Below are positions 35,980 to 48,257 of a stretch of DNA of 64,000 nucleotides, piece by piece. The notes beneath the pieces were generated by a model. It was not told the origin of the DNA. It did no database searches and was given only the letters and a program-made list of their open reading frames with translations. Both the position numbers and the translations under genes were made by a program. Source of the stretch: Episyrphus balteatus. Taxonomy: Eukaryota > Arthropoda > Insecta > Diptera > Syrphidae. Position 1 is the stretch's first letter; each line of letters begins with the position of its first letter. The stretch is from assembly GCF_945859705.1 (NCBI RefSeq), contig NC_079135.1, forward strand, positions 108,898,288 to 108,962,287, written 5' to 3'.

Positions 35980-36475
35980 CTACCGCACAGAGGCGTAGCT
36001 GCTGCTGTATCAGCTGTATCAATGTAATAGGGCCCCCGAATTATTTAGGCCCCCATGAGACCAGAGCACAAGATGTTTATAAAAAAATTCACATAAATCT
36101 ATAAACCTCAAATAAAACTTGATTAATAGAGGAGGGGTATTGGAGGGTCGAATTGTCCCAAATCAATTTTAGCCTACTTTCGATTATCGTACCTACTTTA
36201 TTACTAAGTTTAAAAATTTATTTACTCGTAATTAATCTTCATAAATAAAAAAGTTCTGGAGGGTCCACAAAACTAGAAAAGGATGGCTCTGAAAACCCTA
36301 CCAATCTGACTTTGTCTATCAAGAACACCACACCCAGGGGCGGAGTGTACTTACTACTAAACAAAAACAAAAAAGTAAATAGAATTAAATATTTCTGCGG
36401 GATGATCACATTTTGCTATAAATAGGGCCACACACCACTCACAATATTCAGCTCCTGGCACCGGTAAGTAAAAAT

Positions 36476-37612
36476 CATGAGACATGTCTCATGGGATATG
36501 TCTCATGAGACATGTCTCATGGGATATGTCTCATGAGACATGTCTCATGGGACATGTCTCATGGAAAATGTCTCATTAGACGAGGGATATGTCTCATAAC
36601 ACATGGGATATGTCTCATGAGATATGTCTTATATCTCGTGAAACATTTCTCATGAGAAATGCACAATGAGAAATTTCTAATGAAAAATGTCTCATGACAT
36701 TTCTCTCGAGACATTTCTCTCGAGATATTTATCAGGAGGCATTTATCTAGAGACATTAATCTAGAGACATTTATCTAGCGACATTTATCTACTGACATTT
36801 ATCTAAAGACATTTATCAGGAGACATTTATCATGAGACATTTATCTAGAGACATTTATCTATCCACATTTATCTATCCACATTTATCTATCCACATTTAT
36901 CTATCGACATTTATTGATTAACATGAGACATTTATCTAGAGACATTTATCTAGCGACATTTATCTACAGACATTTATCTAGCGACATTTATCTAGCGACA
37001 TTTATCTACTGACATTTATCTAAAGACATTTATCAGGAGACATTTATCATGAGACATTTATCTAGAGACATTTATCTATCGACATTTATCTATCGCCATT
37101 TATCTATCCACATTTATCTATCGACATTTATTGATCCACATTTATCTATCGACATTTATCTAGAGACATTTATCTATCCACATTTATCTATCCACATTTA
37201 TCGATCCACATTTATCGATCCACATTTATCGATCCACATTTATCTATCGACATTTATCGATCCACATTTATCTATCCACATTTATCGATCCACATTTATC
37301 TATCCACATTTATCTATCGACATTTATCTAGAGACATTTATCTAGAGACATTTATGTATCCACATTTATCGATCCACATTTATCGATCCACATTTATCTA
37401 TCCACATTTATCTATCCACATTTATCTATCGACATTTATCGATCCACATTTATCGATCCACATTTATCGATCCACATTTATCTATCCACATTTATCGATC
37501 CACATTTATCTATCCACATTTATCGATCCACATTTATCTATCCACATTTACCTATCCACATTTATCGATCCACATTTATCTATCGACATTTATCTATCCA
37601 CATTTATCAATC
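36476..37612. repeat. 14-bp satellite, block 1 (left edge)
   Basis: Opens with 14-bp units CATGAGACATGTCT and CATGGGATATGTCT, passes through disordered variants to CATGAGACATTTAT and CTAGAGACATTTAT, and from about 37,070 onward is mostly CTATCCACATTTAT and CGATCCACATTTAT. All + frame peptides across it are cycles of HLSIHIYRSTFIDP, produced by the 14-bp period, and are not genes. Confidence 0.95.
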
Positions 37613-38342
37613 CAGCTCCCAGAAGCTTTTTCGCACCCCCAACTTCCAACGCCTATATCTCGGGATTTTGAAAAAGGGTAAACAAATTTTTTTGATACCC
37701 AAAGGTTACGGGGACTCTAACCTACATTTGGGTACAACTCCCATCACTGTAGGTCCACGGGTTCTCAAACTGGGAGAACTTAAAGGTTAAAAAAAAAGTT
37801 AAGCCCGATGCTGAAAAAATAGGCATGATTTGGCGGTTTAACATGGAAGATGAGCTTTTTAAAGATCTAACGATGTGCAAAGCGTAAGCCCATGACACAA
37901 GCTACAATTTGGCATCACTGCCAAAAATTTCTCTCAAGCGGTTTAGCTTCCAGGAGCGTTCAAAGGTTCGGGGATTTTTCGAAAAAACAATTTACCCGAA
38001 CTTTCAAACTGGATTTTCTCGGAATTTTGAAAAAATCCAAAAACCCGATTATACCACTATCGGGTAGCTGAGAATATAAGCTTTCATATGGCACCACTCC
38101 CATGTCTCTAGGTCAAAGCGTTCAGCTCCCAGAAGCTTTTTCGCACCCCCAACTTCCAACGCCTATATCTCGGGATTTTGAAAAAGGGTAAAAAATTTTT
38201 TTTGAAACCCAAAGGTTACGGGGACTCTAACCTACATTTGGGTACAACTCCCATCACTGTAGGTCCACGGGTTCTCAAATTGGGAGAACGTAAAGGTTAA
38301 AAAAAAAGTTAAGACCGATGCTGAAAAAATAGGCATGATTTG
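37613..38342. repeat. 510-bp satellite unit, cluster A
   Basis: One full unit (37,613-38,122) followed by the first 220 bases of another (38,123-38,342). The unit starts CAGCTCCCAGAAGC, contains TATATCTCGGGATTTTG, GGTCCACGGGTTCTCAAA and AAGCTTTCATATGGC, and ends CTAGGTCAAAGCGTT. It is entered from ...TTTATCAATC and left at ...GGCATGATTTG, the same points used by clusters B and D. Confidence 0.95.
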
Positions 38343-38890
38343 ATTTGACATTTATCTAGCGACATTTATCTAGCGACATTTATCTATCGACATTTATCTA
38401 GAGACATTTATCTAGAGACATTTATCTATCCACATTTATCGATCCACATTTATCGATCCACATTTATCTATCCACATTTATCGATCCACATTTATTGATC
38501 CACATTTATCGATCCACATTTATCGATCCACATTTATCTATCGACATTTATCGATCCACATTTATCGATCCACATTTATCTATCCACATTTATCTATCCA
38601 CATTTATCGATCCATTTATGTATCCACATTTTTCTATCCACATTTATTATGAGACATTTATCTATCCACATTTATCGATCCACATTTATCGATCCACATT
38701 TATCGATCCACATTTATCTATCGACATTTATCTATACACATTTATCGATCCACATTTATCGATCCACATTTATCGATCCACATTTGTCTATCCACATTTA
38801 TCGATCCACATTTATCTATCCACATTTATCTATCCACATTTATCGATCCACATTTATCTATCGACATTTATATATCCACATTTATCAATC
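38343..38890. repeat. 14-bp satellite, block 2
   Basis: Starts ATTTGACATTTATCTAGCG, quickly becomes CGATCCACATTTAT and CTATCCACATTTAT units, and ends CATTTATCAATC before cluster B. The 154- and 107-codon + frames within it are satellite by-products. Confidence 0.95.
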
Positions 38891-39619
38891 CAGCTCCCAG
38901 AAGCTTTTTCGCACCCCCAACTTCCAACGCCTATATCTCGGGATTTTGAAAAAGGGTAAAAAATTTTTTTGATACCCAAAGGTTACGGGGACTCTAACCT
39001 ACATTTGGGTACAACTCCCATCACTGTAGGTCCACGGGTTCTCAAACTGGGAGAACTTAAAGGTTAAAAAAAAAGTTAAGCCCGATGCTGAAAAAAATAG
39101 GCATGATTTGGCGGTTTAACATGGAAGATGAGCTTTTTAAAGATCTAACAATGTGCAAAGCGAAAGCCCATGACACAAGCTACCATTTGGCATCACTGCC
39201 AAAAATTTCTCTCAAGCGGTTTAGCTTCCAGGAGCGTTCAAAGGTTCGGGGATTTTTCGAAAAAACAATTTACCCGAACTTTCAAACTGGATTTTCTCGG
39301 AATTTTGAAAAAATCCAAAAACCCGATTATACCAATATCGGGTAGCTGAGAATATAAGCTTTCATATGGCACCACTCCCATGTCTCTAGGTCAAAGCGTT
39401 CAGCTCCCAGAAGCTTTTTCGCACCCCCAACTTCCAACGCCTATATCTCGGGATTTTGAAAAAGGGTAAAAAATTTTTTTTGAAACCCAAAGGTTGTGGG
39501 GACTCTAACCTACATTTGGGTACAACTCCCATCACTGTAGGTCCACGGGTTCTCAAACTGGGAGAACGTAAAGGTTAAAAAAAAGTTAAGACCGATGCTG
39601 AAAAAATAGGCATGATTTG
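38891..39619. repeat. 510-bp satellite unit, cluster B
   Basis: Full unit 38,891-39,400 plus a 219-base partial unit to 39,619. In this copy the codon that reads TAA in units A1, D2 and D3 reads AAA, opening an 86-codon frame (39,085-39,345) that I do not consider coding. Confidence 0.95.
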
Positions 39620-40803
39620 ATTTGACATTAATCTAGCGACATTTATCTATCCACATTTATCTATCGACATTTATCTAGAGACATTTATCTATCCACATTT
39701 ATCGATCCACATTTATCGATCCACATTTATCTATCCACATTTATCGATCCACATTTATCGATCCACATTTATCTATCGACATCTATCTAGAGACATTTAT
39801 CTATCCACATTTATCGATCCACATTTATCGATCCACATTTATCTATCCACATTTATCGATCCACATTTATCGATCCACATTTATCTATCGACATCTATCT
39901 AGAGACATTTATCTATCCACATTTATGTATCCACATTTATCGCCACATTTATCGATCCACATTTATCGATCCACATTTACCTATCGACATTTATCGATCC
40001 ACATTTATGTATCCACATTTATCGATCCACATTTATCGATCCACATTTATCGATCCACATTTATCGATCCACATTTATCGATCCACATTTATCTATCCAC
40101 ATTTATCGATCCACATTTATCGATCCACATTTATCTATCCACATTTATCGATCCACATTTATCTATCGACATCTATCTAGAGACATTTATCTATCCACAT
40201 TTATGTATCCACATTTATCGATCCACATTTATCGATCCACATTTATCTATCGGCATTTATCGATCCACATTTATCTATCCACATTGATCGATCCACATTT
40301 ATCTATCGACATTTATCGATCCACATTTATCGATCCACATTTATGTATCCACATTTATCGATCCACATTTATCGATCCACATTTATCTATCAACATTTAT
40401 CTACCGACATTTATCTAGAGACATTTATCTATCCACATTTATCGATCCACATTTATCGATCCACATTTATCGATCCACATTTATCTATCGACATTTATCG
40501 ATCCACATTTATCGATCCACATTTATCGATCCACATTTATCGATCCACATTTATCGATCCACACTAATCGATCCACATTTATCGATCCATATTTATCGAT
40601 CCACATTTATCGATCCACATTTATCTATCGACATTTATCGATCCACATTTATCGATCCACATTTATCTATCCACATTTATCTATCCACATTTATCGATCC
40701 ACATTTATCTATCCACATTTATCTATCCACATTTATCTATCCACATTTATCTATCGACATTTATCTAGAGACATTTATCTATCCACATTTATGTATCCAC
40801 ATT
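39620..40803. repeat. 14-bp satellite, block 3
   Basis: About 80 units, mainly CGATCCACATTTAT. A sub-pattern of several units closed by CTATCGACATCTAT-CTAGAGACATTTAT recurs (near 39,775, 39,890 and 40,165), a higher-order repeat within the block. Confidence 0.9.
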
Positions 40804-41084
40804 CGGGTAGCTGAGAATATAAGCTTTCATATGGCACCACTCCCATGTCTCTAGGTCAAAGCGTTCAGCTCCCAGAAGCTTTTTCGCACCCCCAACTTCC
40901 AACGCCTATATCTCGGGATTTTGAAAAAGGGTAAAAAAATTTTTTTGAAACCCAAAGGTTGTGGGGACTCTAACCTACATTTGGGTACAACTCCCATCAC
41001 TGTAGGTCCACGGGTTCTCAAACTGGGAGAACGTAAAGGTTAAAAAAAAGTTAAGACCGATGCTGAAAAAATAGGCATGATTTG
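40804..41084. repeat. 510-bp satellite unit, cluster C (partial)
   Basis: The last 62 bases of a unit (from CGGGTAGCTGAG, 40,804-40,865) followed by the first 219 bases of the next (40,866-41,084). It is entered at a different internal point from clusters A, B and D but left at the same GGCATGATTTG. Confidence 0.9.
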
Positions 41085-42978
41085 ATTTGACATTAATCTA
41101 GCGACATTTATCTATCCACATTTATCTATCGATATTTATCTAGAGACATTTATCTATCCACATTTATCGATCCACATATATCGATCCACATTTATCTATC
41201 CACATTTATCGATCCACATTTATCGATCCACATTTATCTATCGACATCTATCTAGAGACATTTATCGATCCACATTTATCGATCCACATTTATCTATCCA
41301 CATTTATCGATCCACATTTATCGATCCACATTTATGTATCCACATTTATGTATCCACATTTATCGATCCACATTAATCGATCCACATTAATCGATCCACA
41401 TTTATCTATCCACATTTATCTATCCACATTTATCGATCCACATTTATCTATCCACATTTATCGATCCACATTTATCGATCCACATTTATCGATCCACATT
41501 TATCTATCCACATTTATCGATCCACATTTATCGATCCACATTTATGTATCCACATTTATCGATCCACATTTATCGATCCACATTTATCGATCCACATTTA
41601 TCTATCGACATTTATCGATCCACATTTATCTACCGACATTTATCTAGAAACATTTATCTATCCACATTTATCGATCCACATTTATCGATCCACATTTATC
41701 GATCCACATTTATCTATCGACATTTATCGATCCACATTTATCGATCCACATTTATCTATCCACATTTATCGATCCACATTTATCGATCCACACTTATCGA
41801 TCCACATTTATCGATCCATATTTATCGATCCACATTTATCGATCCATATTTATCGATCCATATTTATCGATCCACATTTATCGATCCACATTTATCGATC
41901 CACATTTATGTATCCACATTTATGTATCCACATTTATGTATCCACATTTATGTATCCACATTTATCGATCCACATTTATCGATCCACATTTATCTATCGA
42001 CATCTATCTAGAGACATATATCGATCCACATTTATCGATCCACATTTATCTATCCACATTTATCGATCCACATTTATCGATCCACATTTATCGATCCACA
42101 TTTATCTATCGACATCTATCTAGAGACATTTATCGATCCACATTTATCTATCCACATTTATCGATCCACATTTATCGATCCACATTTATGTATCCACATT
42201 TATGTATCCACATTTATCGATCCACATTTATCGATCCACATTTATGTATCCACATTTATGTATCCACATTTATGTATCCACATTTATCTATCCACATTTA
42301 TCGATCCACATTTATCGATCCACATTTATTGATCCACATTTATCTATCGACATTTATCGATCCACATTTATCGATCCACATTTATCTATCCACATTTATC
42401 GATCCACATTTATCGATCCACACTTATCGATCCACATTTATCGATCCATATTTATCGATCCACATTTATCGATCCATATTTATCGATCCATATTTATCGA
42501 TCCACATTTATCGATCCACATTTATCTATCGACATGAATCGATCCACATTTATCGATCCACATTTATCTATCCACATTTATCTATCCACATTTATCTATC
42601 CACATTTATCTATCCACATTTATCTATCCACATTTATCTATCGACATTTATCTATCCACATTTATGTATCCACATTTATCGATCCACATTTATCTATCCA
42701 CATTTATCTATCCACATTTATCTATCCACATTTATCGATCCACATTTATCTATCGACATTTATCGATCCACATTTATCGATCCACATTTATCGATCCACA
42801 TTTATCGATTCACATTTATCTATCGACATTTATCGATCCACATTTATCTATCCACATTTATCGATCCACATTTATCTATCCACATTTATCGATCCACATT
42901 TATCTATCGACAATTATCTATCGACATTTATCTATCGACATTTATCTATCGACATTTATCTATCCACATTTATCAATC
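41085..42978. repeat. 14-bp satellite, block 4 (core)
   Basis: The longest block, about 135 units, dominated by CGATCCACATTTAT with CTATCC, CTATCG and GTATCC variants. A longer stretch recurs within it: the order of CACTTATCGATC and CATATTTATCGATC variants near 41,780-41,870 is repeated near 42,410-42,500, about 630 bases later. The 374-codon + frame (41,936-43,060) is a by-product. Confidence 0.95.
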
Positions 42979-44691
42979 CAGCTCCCAGAAGCTTTTTCGC
43001 ACCCCCAACTTCCAACGCCTATATCTCGGGATTTTGAAAAAGGGTAAAAAAATTTTTTGATACCCAAAGGTTACGGGGACTCTAACCTACATTTGGGTAC
43101 AACTCCGATCACTGTAGGTCCACGGGTTCTCAAACTGGGAGAACTTAAAGGTTAAAAAAAAAGTTAAGCCCGATGCTGAAAAAATAGGCATGATTTGGCG
43201 GTTTAACATGGAAGATGAGCTTTTTAAAGATCTAACAATGTGCAAAGCGAAAGCCCATGACACAAGCTACCATTTGGCATCACTGCCAAAAATTTCTCTC
43301 AAGCGGTTTAGCTTCCAGGAGCGTTCAAAGGTTCGGGGATTTTTCGAAAAAACAATTTACCCGAACTTTCAAACTGGATTTTCTCGGAATTTTGAAAAAA
43401 TCCAAAAACCCGATTATACCACTATCGGGTAGCTGAGAATATAAGCTTTCATATGGCACCACTCCATGTTTCGCACCCCCAACTTCCAACGCCTATATCT
43501 CGGGATTTTGAAAAAGGGTAAAAAAATTTTTTTGATACCCAAAGGTTACGGGGACTCTAACCTACATTTGGGTACAACTCCGATCACTGTAGGTCCACGG
43601 GTTCTCAAACTGGGAGAACTTAAAGGTTAAAAAAAAGTTAAGCCCGATGCTGAAAAAATAGGCATGATTTGGCGGTTTAACATGGAAGATGAGCTTTTTA
43701 AAGATCTAACAATGTGCAAAGCGTAAGCCCATGACACAAGCTACCATTTGGCATCACTGCCAAAAATTTCTCTCAAGCGGTTTAGCTTCCAGGAGCGTTC
43801 AAAGGTTCAGGGATTTTTCGAAAAAAACAATTTACCCGAACTTTCAAACTGGATTTTCTTGGAATTTTGAAAAAATCCAAAAACCCGATTATACCACTAT
43901 CGGGTAGCTGAGAATATAAGCTTTCATATGGCACCACTCCCATGTCTCTAGGTCAAAGCGTTCAGCTCCCAGAAGCTTTTTCGCACCCCCAACTTCCAAC
44001 GCCTATATCTCGGGATTTTGAAAAAGGGTAAAAAAATTTTTTTGATACCCAAAGGTTACGGGGACTCTAACCTACATTTGGGTACAACTCCCATCACTGT
44101 AGGTCCACGGGTTCTCAAACTGGGAGAACTTAAAGGTTAAAAAAAAAGTTAAGACCGATGCTGAAAAAATAGGCATGATTTGGCGGTTTAACATGGAAGA
44201 TGAGCTTTTTAAAGATCTAACAATGTGCAAAGCGTAAGCCCATGACACAAGCTACCATTTGGCATCACTGCCAAAAATTTCTCTCAAGCGGTTTAGCTTC
44301 CAGGAGCGTTCAAAGGTTCGGGGATTTTTCGAAAAAACAATTTACCCGAACTTTCAAACTGGATTTTCTCGGAATTTTGAAAAAATCCAAAAACCCGATT
44401 ATACCACTATCGGGTAGCTGAGAATATAAGCTTTCATATGGCACCACTCCCATGTCTCTAGGTCAAAGCGTTCAGCTCCCAGAAGCTTTTTCGCACCCCC
44501 AACTTCCAACGCCTATATCTCGGGATTTTGAAAAAGGGTAAAAAAAATTTTTGATACCCAAAGGTAACGGGGGCTCTAACCTACATTTGGGTACAACTCC
44601 CATCACTGTAGGTCCACGGGTTCTCAAACTGGGAGAACGTAAAGTTTAAAAAAAAAGTTAAGACCGATGCTGAAAAAATAGGCATGATTTG
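42979..44691. repeat. 510-bp satellite unit, cluster D
   Basis: Three units plus a 219-base partial: D1 from 42,979, D2 from about 43,470, D3 43,963-44,472 and D4 44,473-44,691. The D1/D2 junction lacks roughly 35 bases (ACCACTCC runs directly into ATGTTTCGCACCCCC). Entry and exit points match clusters A and B. D1 again has AAA where D2 and D3 have TAA. Confidence 0.95.
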
Positions 44692-45925
44692 ATTTGACAT
44701 TTATCTAGCGACATTTATCTAGCGACATTTATCTATCCACATTTATCAATCCACATTTATCAATCCACATTTATCTATCGACATTTAGCTAGCGACTTTT
44801 ATCTAGAGACATTTATCTATCCACATTTATCTATCCACATTTATCTGTCCACATTTATCAATCCACATTTATCTATCCACATTTATCAATCCACATTTAT
44901 CAATCCACATTTATCTATCGACATTTATCTATCCACATTTATCAATCCACATTTATCTATCCACATTTATCAATCCACATTTATCAATCGACATTTAGCT
45001 AGCGACTTTTATCTAGAGACATTTATCTATCCACATTTATCAATCCACATTTATCAATCCACATTTAGCTAGCGACTTTTATCTAGAGACATTTATCTAT
45101 CCACATTTATCTATCCACATTTATCTATCGTAATTTATCTATCCACATTTATCAATCCACATTTTTCAATCCACATTTATCTATCCACATTTATCAATCC
45201 ACATTTATCTATCCACATTTATCAATCCAGATTTATCTATCCACATTTATCAATCCACATTTATCAATCCACATTTATCAATCAAAATTTATCTATCCAC
45301 ATTTATCAATCCGCATTTATCTAGAGACATTTATCTATCGACATTTATCTATCCACATTTATCTAGAGACACTTATCTATCCACATTTATCTATCCACAT
45401 TTATCTATCCACATTTGTCTATCCACATTTATCTATCCACATTTATCTATCCACTTTTATCTATCGACATTTATCTGGCGACATTTATCTAGCGACATTT
45501 ATCCAGAGACATTTATATAGAGACATTTATCCAGAGACATTTATCTAGAGACATTTATTATGAGAGATTTATCATGAGACATTTATCATGAGACATTTAT
45601 CATAAGACATTTATCATGAGAGGTTTATCATGAGACATTTATCATGAGACATTTATCATAGGACATTTATCATGAGAGATTTATCATGATACATTTATCT
45701 AGAGACAATTATCTAGAGATATTTATCTAGATACATTTCTCTCGAGACATTTCCCTCGAGACATTTATCATAATACATTTATTTCAATTAAAAAGTTCAA
45801 TTAAAAACATTTATCATGAGACATTTATCATGAGACATTTATCATGAGACATTTATCATTGGACATGTCTCATGAGAAATGTCTCATTAGAAGTTTCTCA
45901 TGAGACATGTCTCATGGAAGTGAGA
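44692..45925. repeat. 14-bp satellite, block 5 (right edge)
   Basis: Begins with TTTATCAATC-type and CTATCC units, passes to CTAGAGACATTTAT and from about 45,540 to CATGAGACATTTAT, and ends with CATGAGACATGTCT-type units near 45,860-45,917. This reverses the order of block 1, so the most palindromic unit type lies at both outer edges. Confidence 0.95.
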
Positions 45926-46312
45926 CATGTTTTCAGAAATAAAAGCTGGAACATAACGAAGCGCAATTTTGATGTGTTGGTAGAAGTAATTATATAAGAA
46001 TTTCAAGTCAACATTTACATATTTAGATGGGTTAAATTTAACAAGGATTTTGGAGTCTTGCAAAATTTTAAAATTTTTTTTGCAGATTTTGGAATAACCT
46101 AGACCGATATGAATCGCTTACATTCCCGATTTTTTAGAAAACTAATCCAGCGGCAAAATCGAGGTTTCAGCATTGCATTTGGGTCTGGGTTACGTCAAAT
46201 TTCTGCAAAACAGTCCGGAAAACTATACAAAAATGGGTTTGCAAATTTTCACTTTTCGAACCAAATTTGGATTAAGGGCCCCCAAAGGGCTAGTTACGCC
46301 ACTGCTACCGCA

Positions 46313-48249
46313 CGTTATTTCCTATAGTAAATATGAGATAAATTTCATCCTTCAAAATGATGCGATGTTCATATACCAGTTCACCTTCAGAGAGAGAGAG
46401 TAAGGACAATAATTGTTTCCTTTTGTGTGTTTTACTCTGATTTGATTGAAAATTTAATAAAACTTAATACCGTCGTCGTCGTGGATGTGTTCAGTTCCTT
46501 GAAAAATAATAACCTTTGATATGGGAAGGAGAAGAATCATGATGTGGTTGTATATTTTAGTTTGGTAAAAAAAATTCTTCCTTCCTCTTTCTTTATTTAA
46601 GGAGAAATTGTACAGGAAGTGAATGCGAGCATTGATTTATGGTTATATTATTTGCTAGGAGTTATTTCTTCGGTGATTATTGTTTTAAGAATATTTATAC
46701 CTGGGAGTAAAAAAGGATATTCTGTGTATAGAGCTGCAAAAAGGAGGAAAAAATGAAGATCAAATTTGAGTGAGCAATAAAAAGAGCAAAAACGAAAAGG
46801 CAACGTGATATAATTATACGGTGAACAGAGCTCAATTTAAATTTATATATTATTTTAATGTAGCAAATAGCTCCTATAAGGACTCAACTCATTGAGTATT
46901 TGTGTGTTCTGTATCAAAAAATTTTTCGGAAGTTAAAGCACAATTCCATCTTTCAAAAACGAAAAATTAGGACTACAACAATTTGTAACTCTCATATTTT
47001 AAATAACAACTTTTGAGTATATTCAAATTAAACAACAAAAAACAAATCTCTTCTAACATTTATTCAAACAATATCCTCTGCTTAAAAGCTATACCAGAAA
47101 GGCAAGAAAAGATGTTATTCAGTACTTAACCATATAACACTATAAATGCACTCTCATCTTTTTTACCATACTTTTGAGAGCTTCATGTTACGAACATATG
47201 AGAGTACATTAAAAATATTCTATAGCTACCCAAAAAATGGGAAATCTATGCATGCATAGAAGAGAGGTGGTGGTTCATTTCACTTGACTCCTTTCAAAAG
47301 TTTCTGTGCTTCCGAATTCATGTCAGAGCATTTTAGGCAAATAAAAAGAATATACAAAAAAAAAACCAGAACGTTTAGTTTTCCAAAGAGCAGGTCATCC
47401 ATTCACCTTGCTTATTGTAAACATTTTTCAAAACTCTCAGCAAACAGGACATGACACCATATTTGTCTTCCTTCTGTACTCTTTTCTCTATGCATATGCA
47501 GTATACCTACTCTTCTTCCCCCGCACTTTTAGTCGAAATGTTTTGTTGCTTTATGTTGTCACTTCTTCGTGTTTTTGTCTTGTTTTATTATAAAATTTCT
47601 TTTTTTTTATTCATTTTATTTGTGTTTTGTTTTATCTTAGAAATTTTTAAACAAACTATATGCTGGGTATAAAGGAACATAGGAAGACTACAGAACTGTG
47701 AAAATGTTGTTTCTTTTTGAAATTCTGTTTAAATTTACAATGTCACTTGTCAGTTTTATGGATGTCCAAGGGTTCCGAGAAGCTTACATTGATTTTGAAT
47801 AATTACCTATTGAAGTAGCCAATTTGAGGACGTGGATTGGATATCCAGACCATCGCCATTCACAAGAAAAACTTTGAAGAGTTTCTAAGTCAGACGTCTA
47901 CCAGTAGCCTAGTCGCTATGTGTACAAAAAATAATTCTGAAATGCTTTAAGAGAGAAAATCATGTATAAACAAACAGAATCTTACATTTTCCCATGTTAT
48001 TATTTTTCGAACAGATTGGCCAGGTTAAAGTGACTTTAACAAGATTTTTATTTGTTTTCCATTTACATTATATTGTGTTAAGTTAACATGAATGAACTGT
48101 TTTCAGCTTGTTTTATTAACATTATACCCATGTTAATACAAATCTATATGAATTTTCAAATGAACATTTTTTTAATGGTTAATCAACAGGGACAACTGGT
48201 ATGTTTAACAAGATTGACCATATTATTGAAAACATCGATAAATTAAACG
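46313..48249. other. Non-coding stretch, no element recognised
   Basis: Unique AT-rich sequence with a short AG run near 46,390. Open frames of 60-76 codons near 47.4-47.7 kb lack features. No RNA gene or element ends seen. Confidence 0.45.
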
Positions 48250-48257
48250 ATGATCCT

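Larger units (their letters stand above)
35988..46304. mobile_element. Giant hAT-like non-autonomous element filled with satellite DNA
   Basis: The left terminus CAGAGGCGTAGC (35,988-35,999) and the complement of the right terminus GTTACGCCACTG (46,293-46,304) match at 10 of 12 bases. Identical 8-bp direct repeats CTACCGCA lie immediately outside at 35,980-35,987 and 46,305-46,312. An 8-bp duplication and CAG-type ends are typical of the hAT superfamily. GGGCCC-rich blocks lie just inside both ends. The interior of 10.3 kb contains no transposase; from 36,476 to 45,917 it is a compound satellite. A further hAT-like end (CAGGGGCGGAG) at 36,335 has no partner. I infer that a small element inserted and its internal tandem repeat then expanded. 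Confidence 0.75.

Noticed and set aside
36335..36345. CAGGGGCGGAG as the left end of a second, nested hAT element
   Set aside because: No complementary terminus or matching 8-bp duplication was found inside the larger element.
36455..36472. Strong splice donor CCGGTAAGTA at 36,462
   Set aside because: It leads straight into satellite DNA and no exon with coding character precedes it; likely chance.
39085..39345. 86-codon frame shared between 510-bp units as a possible small gene
   Set aside because: Closed by TAA in three other units, no recognisable domain, and embedded in satellite DNA.
37049..43060. Numerous long + strand open frames of 70-374 codons
   Set aside because: All are translations of the 14-bp satellite; every frame gives the same HLSIHIYRSTFIDP cycle, with no independent start, codon bias or unique sequence.
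36476..45925. CRISPR-like array of short repeats
   Set aside because: The 14-bp units are directly tandem with no unique spacers and lie in a eukaryotic context.
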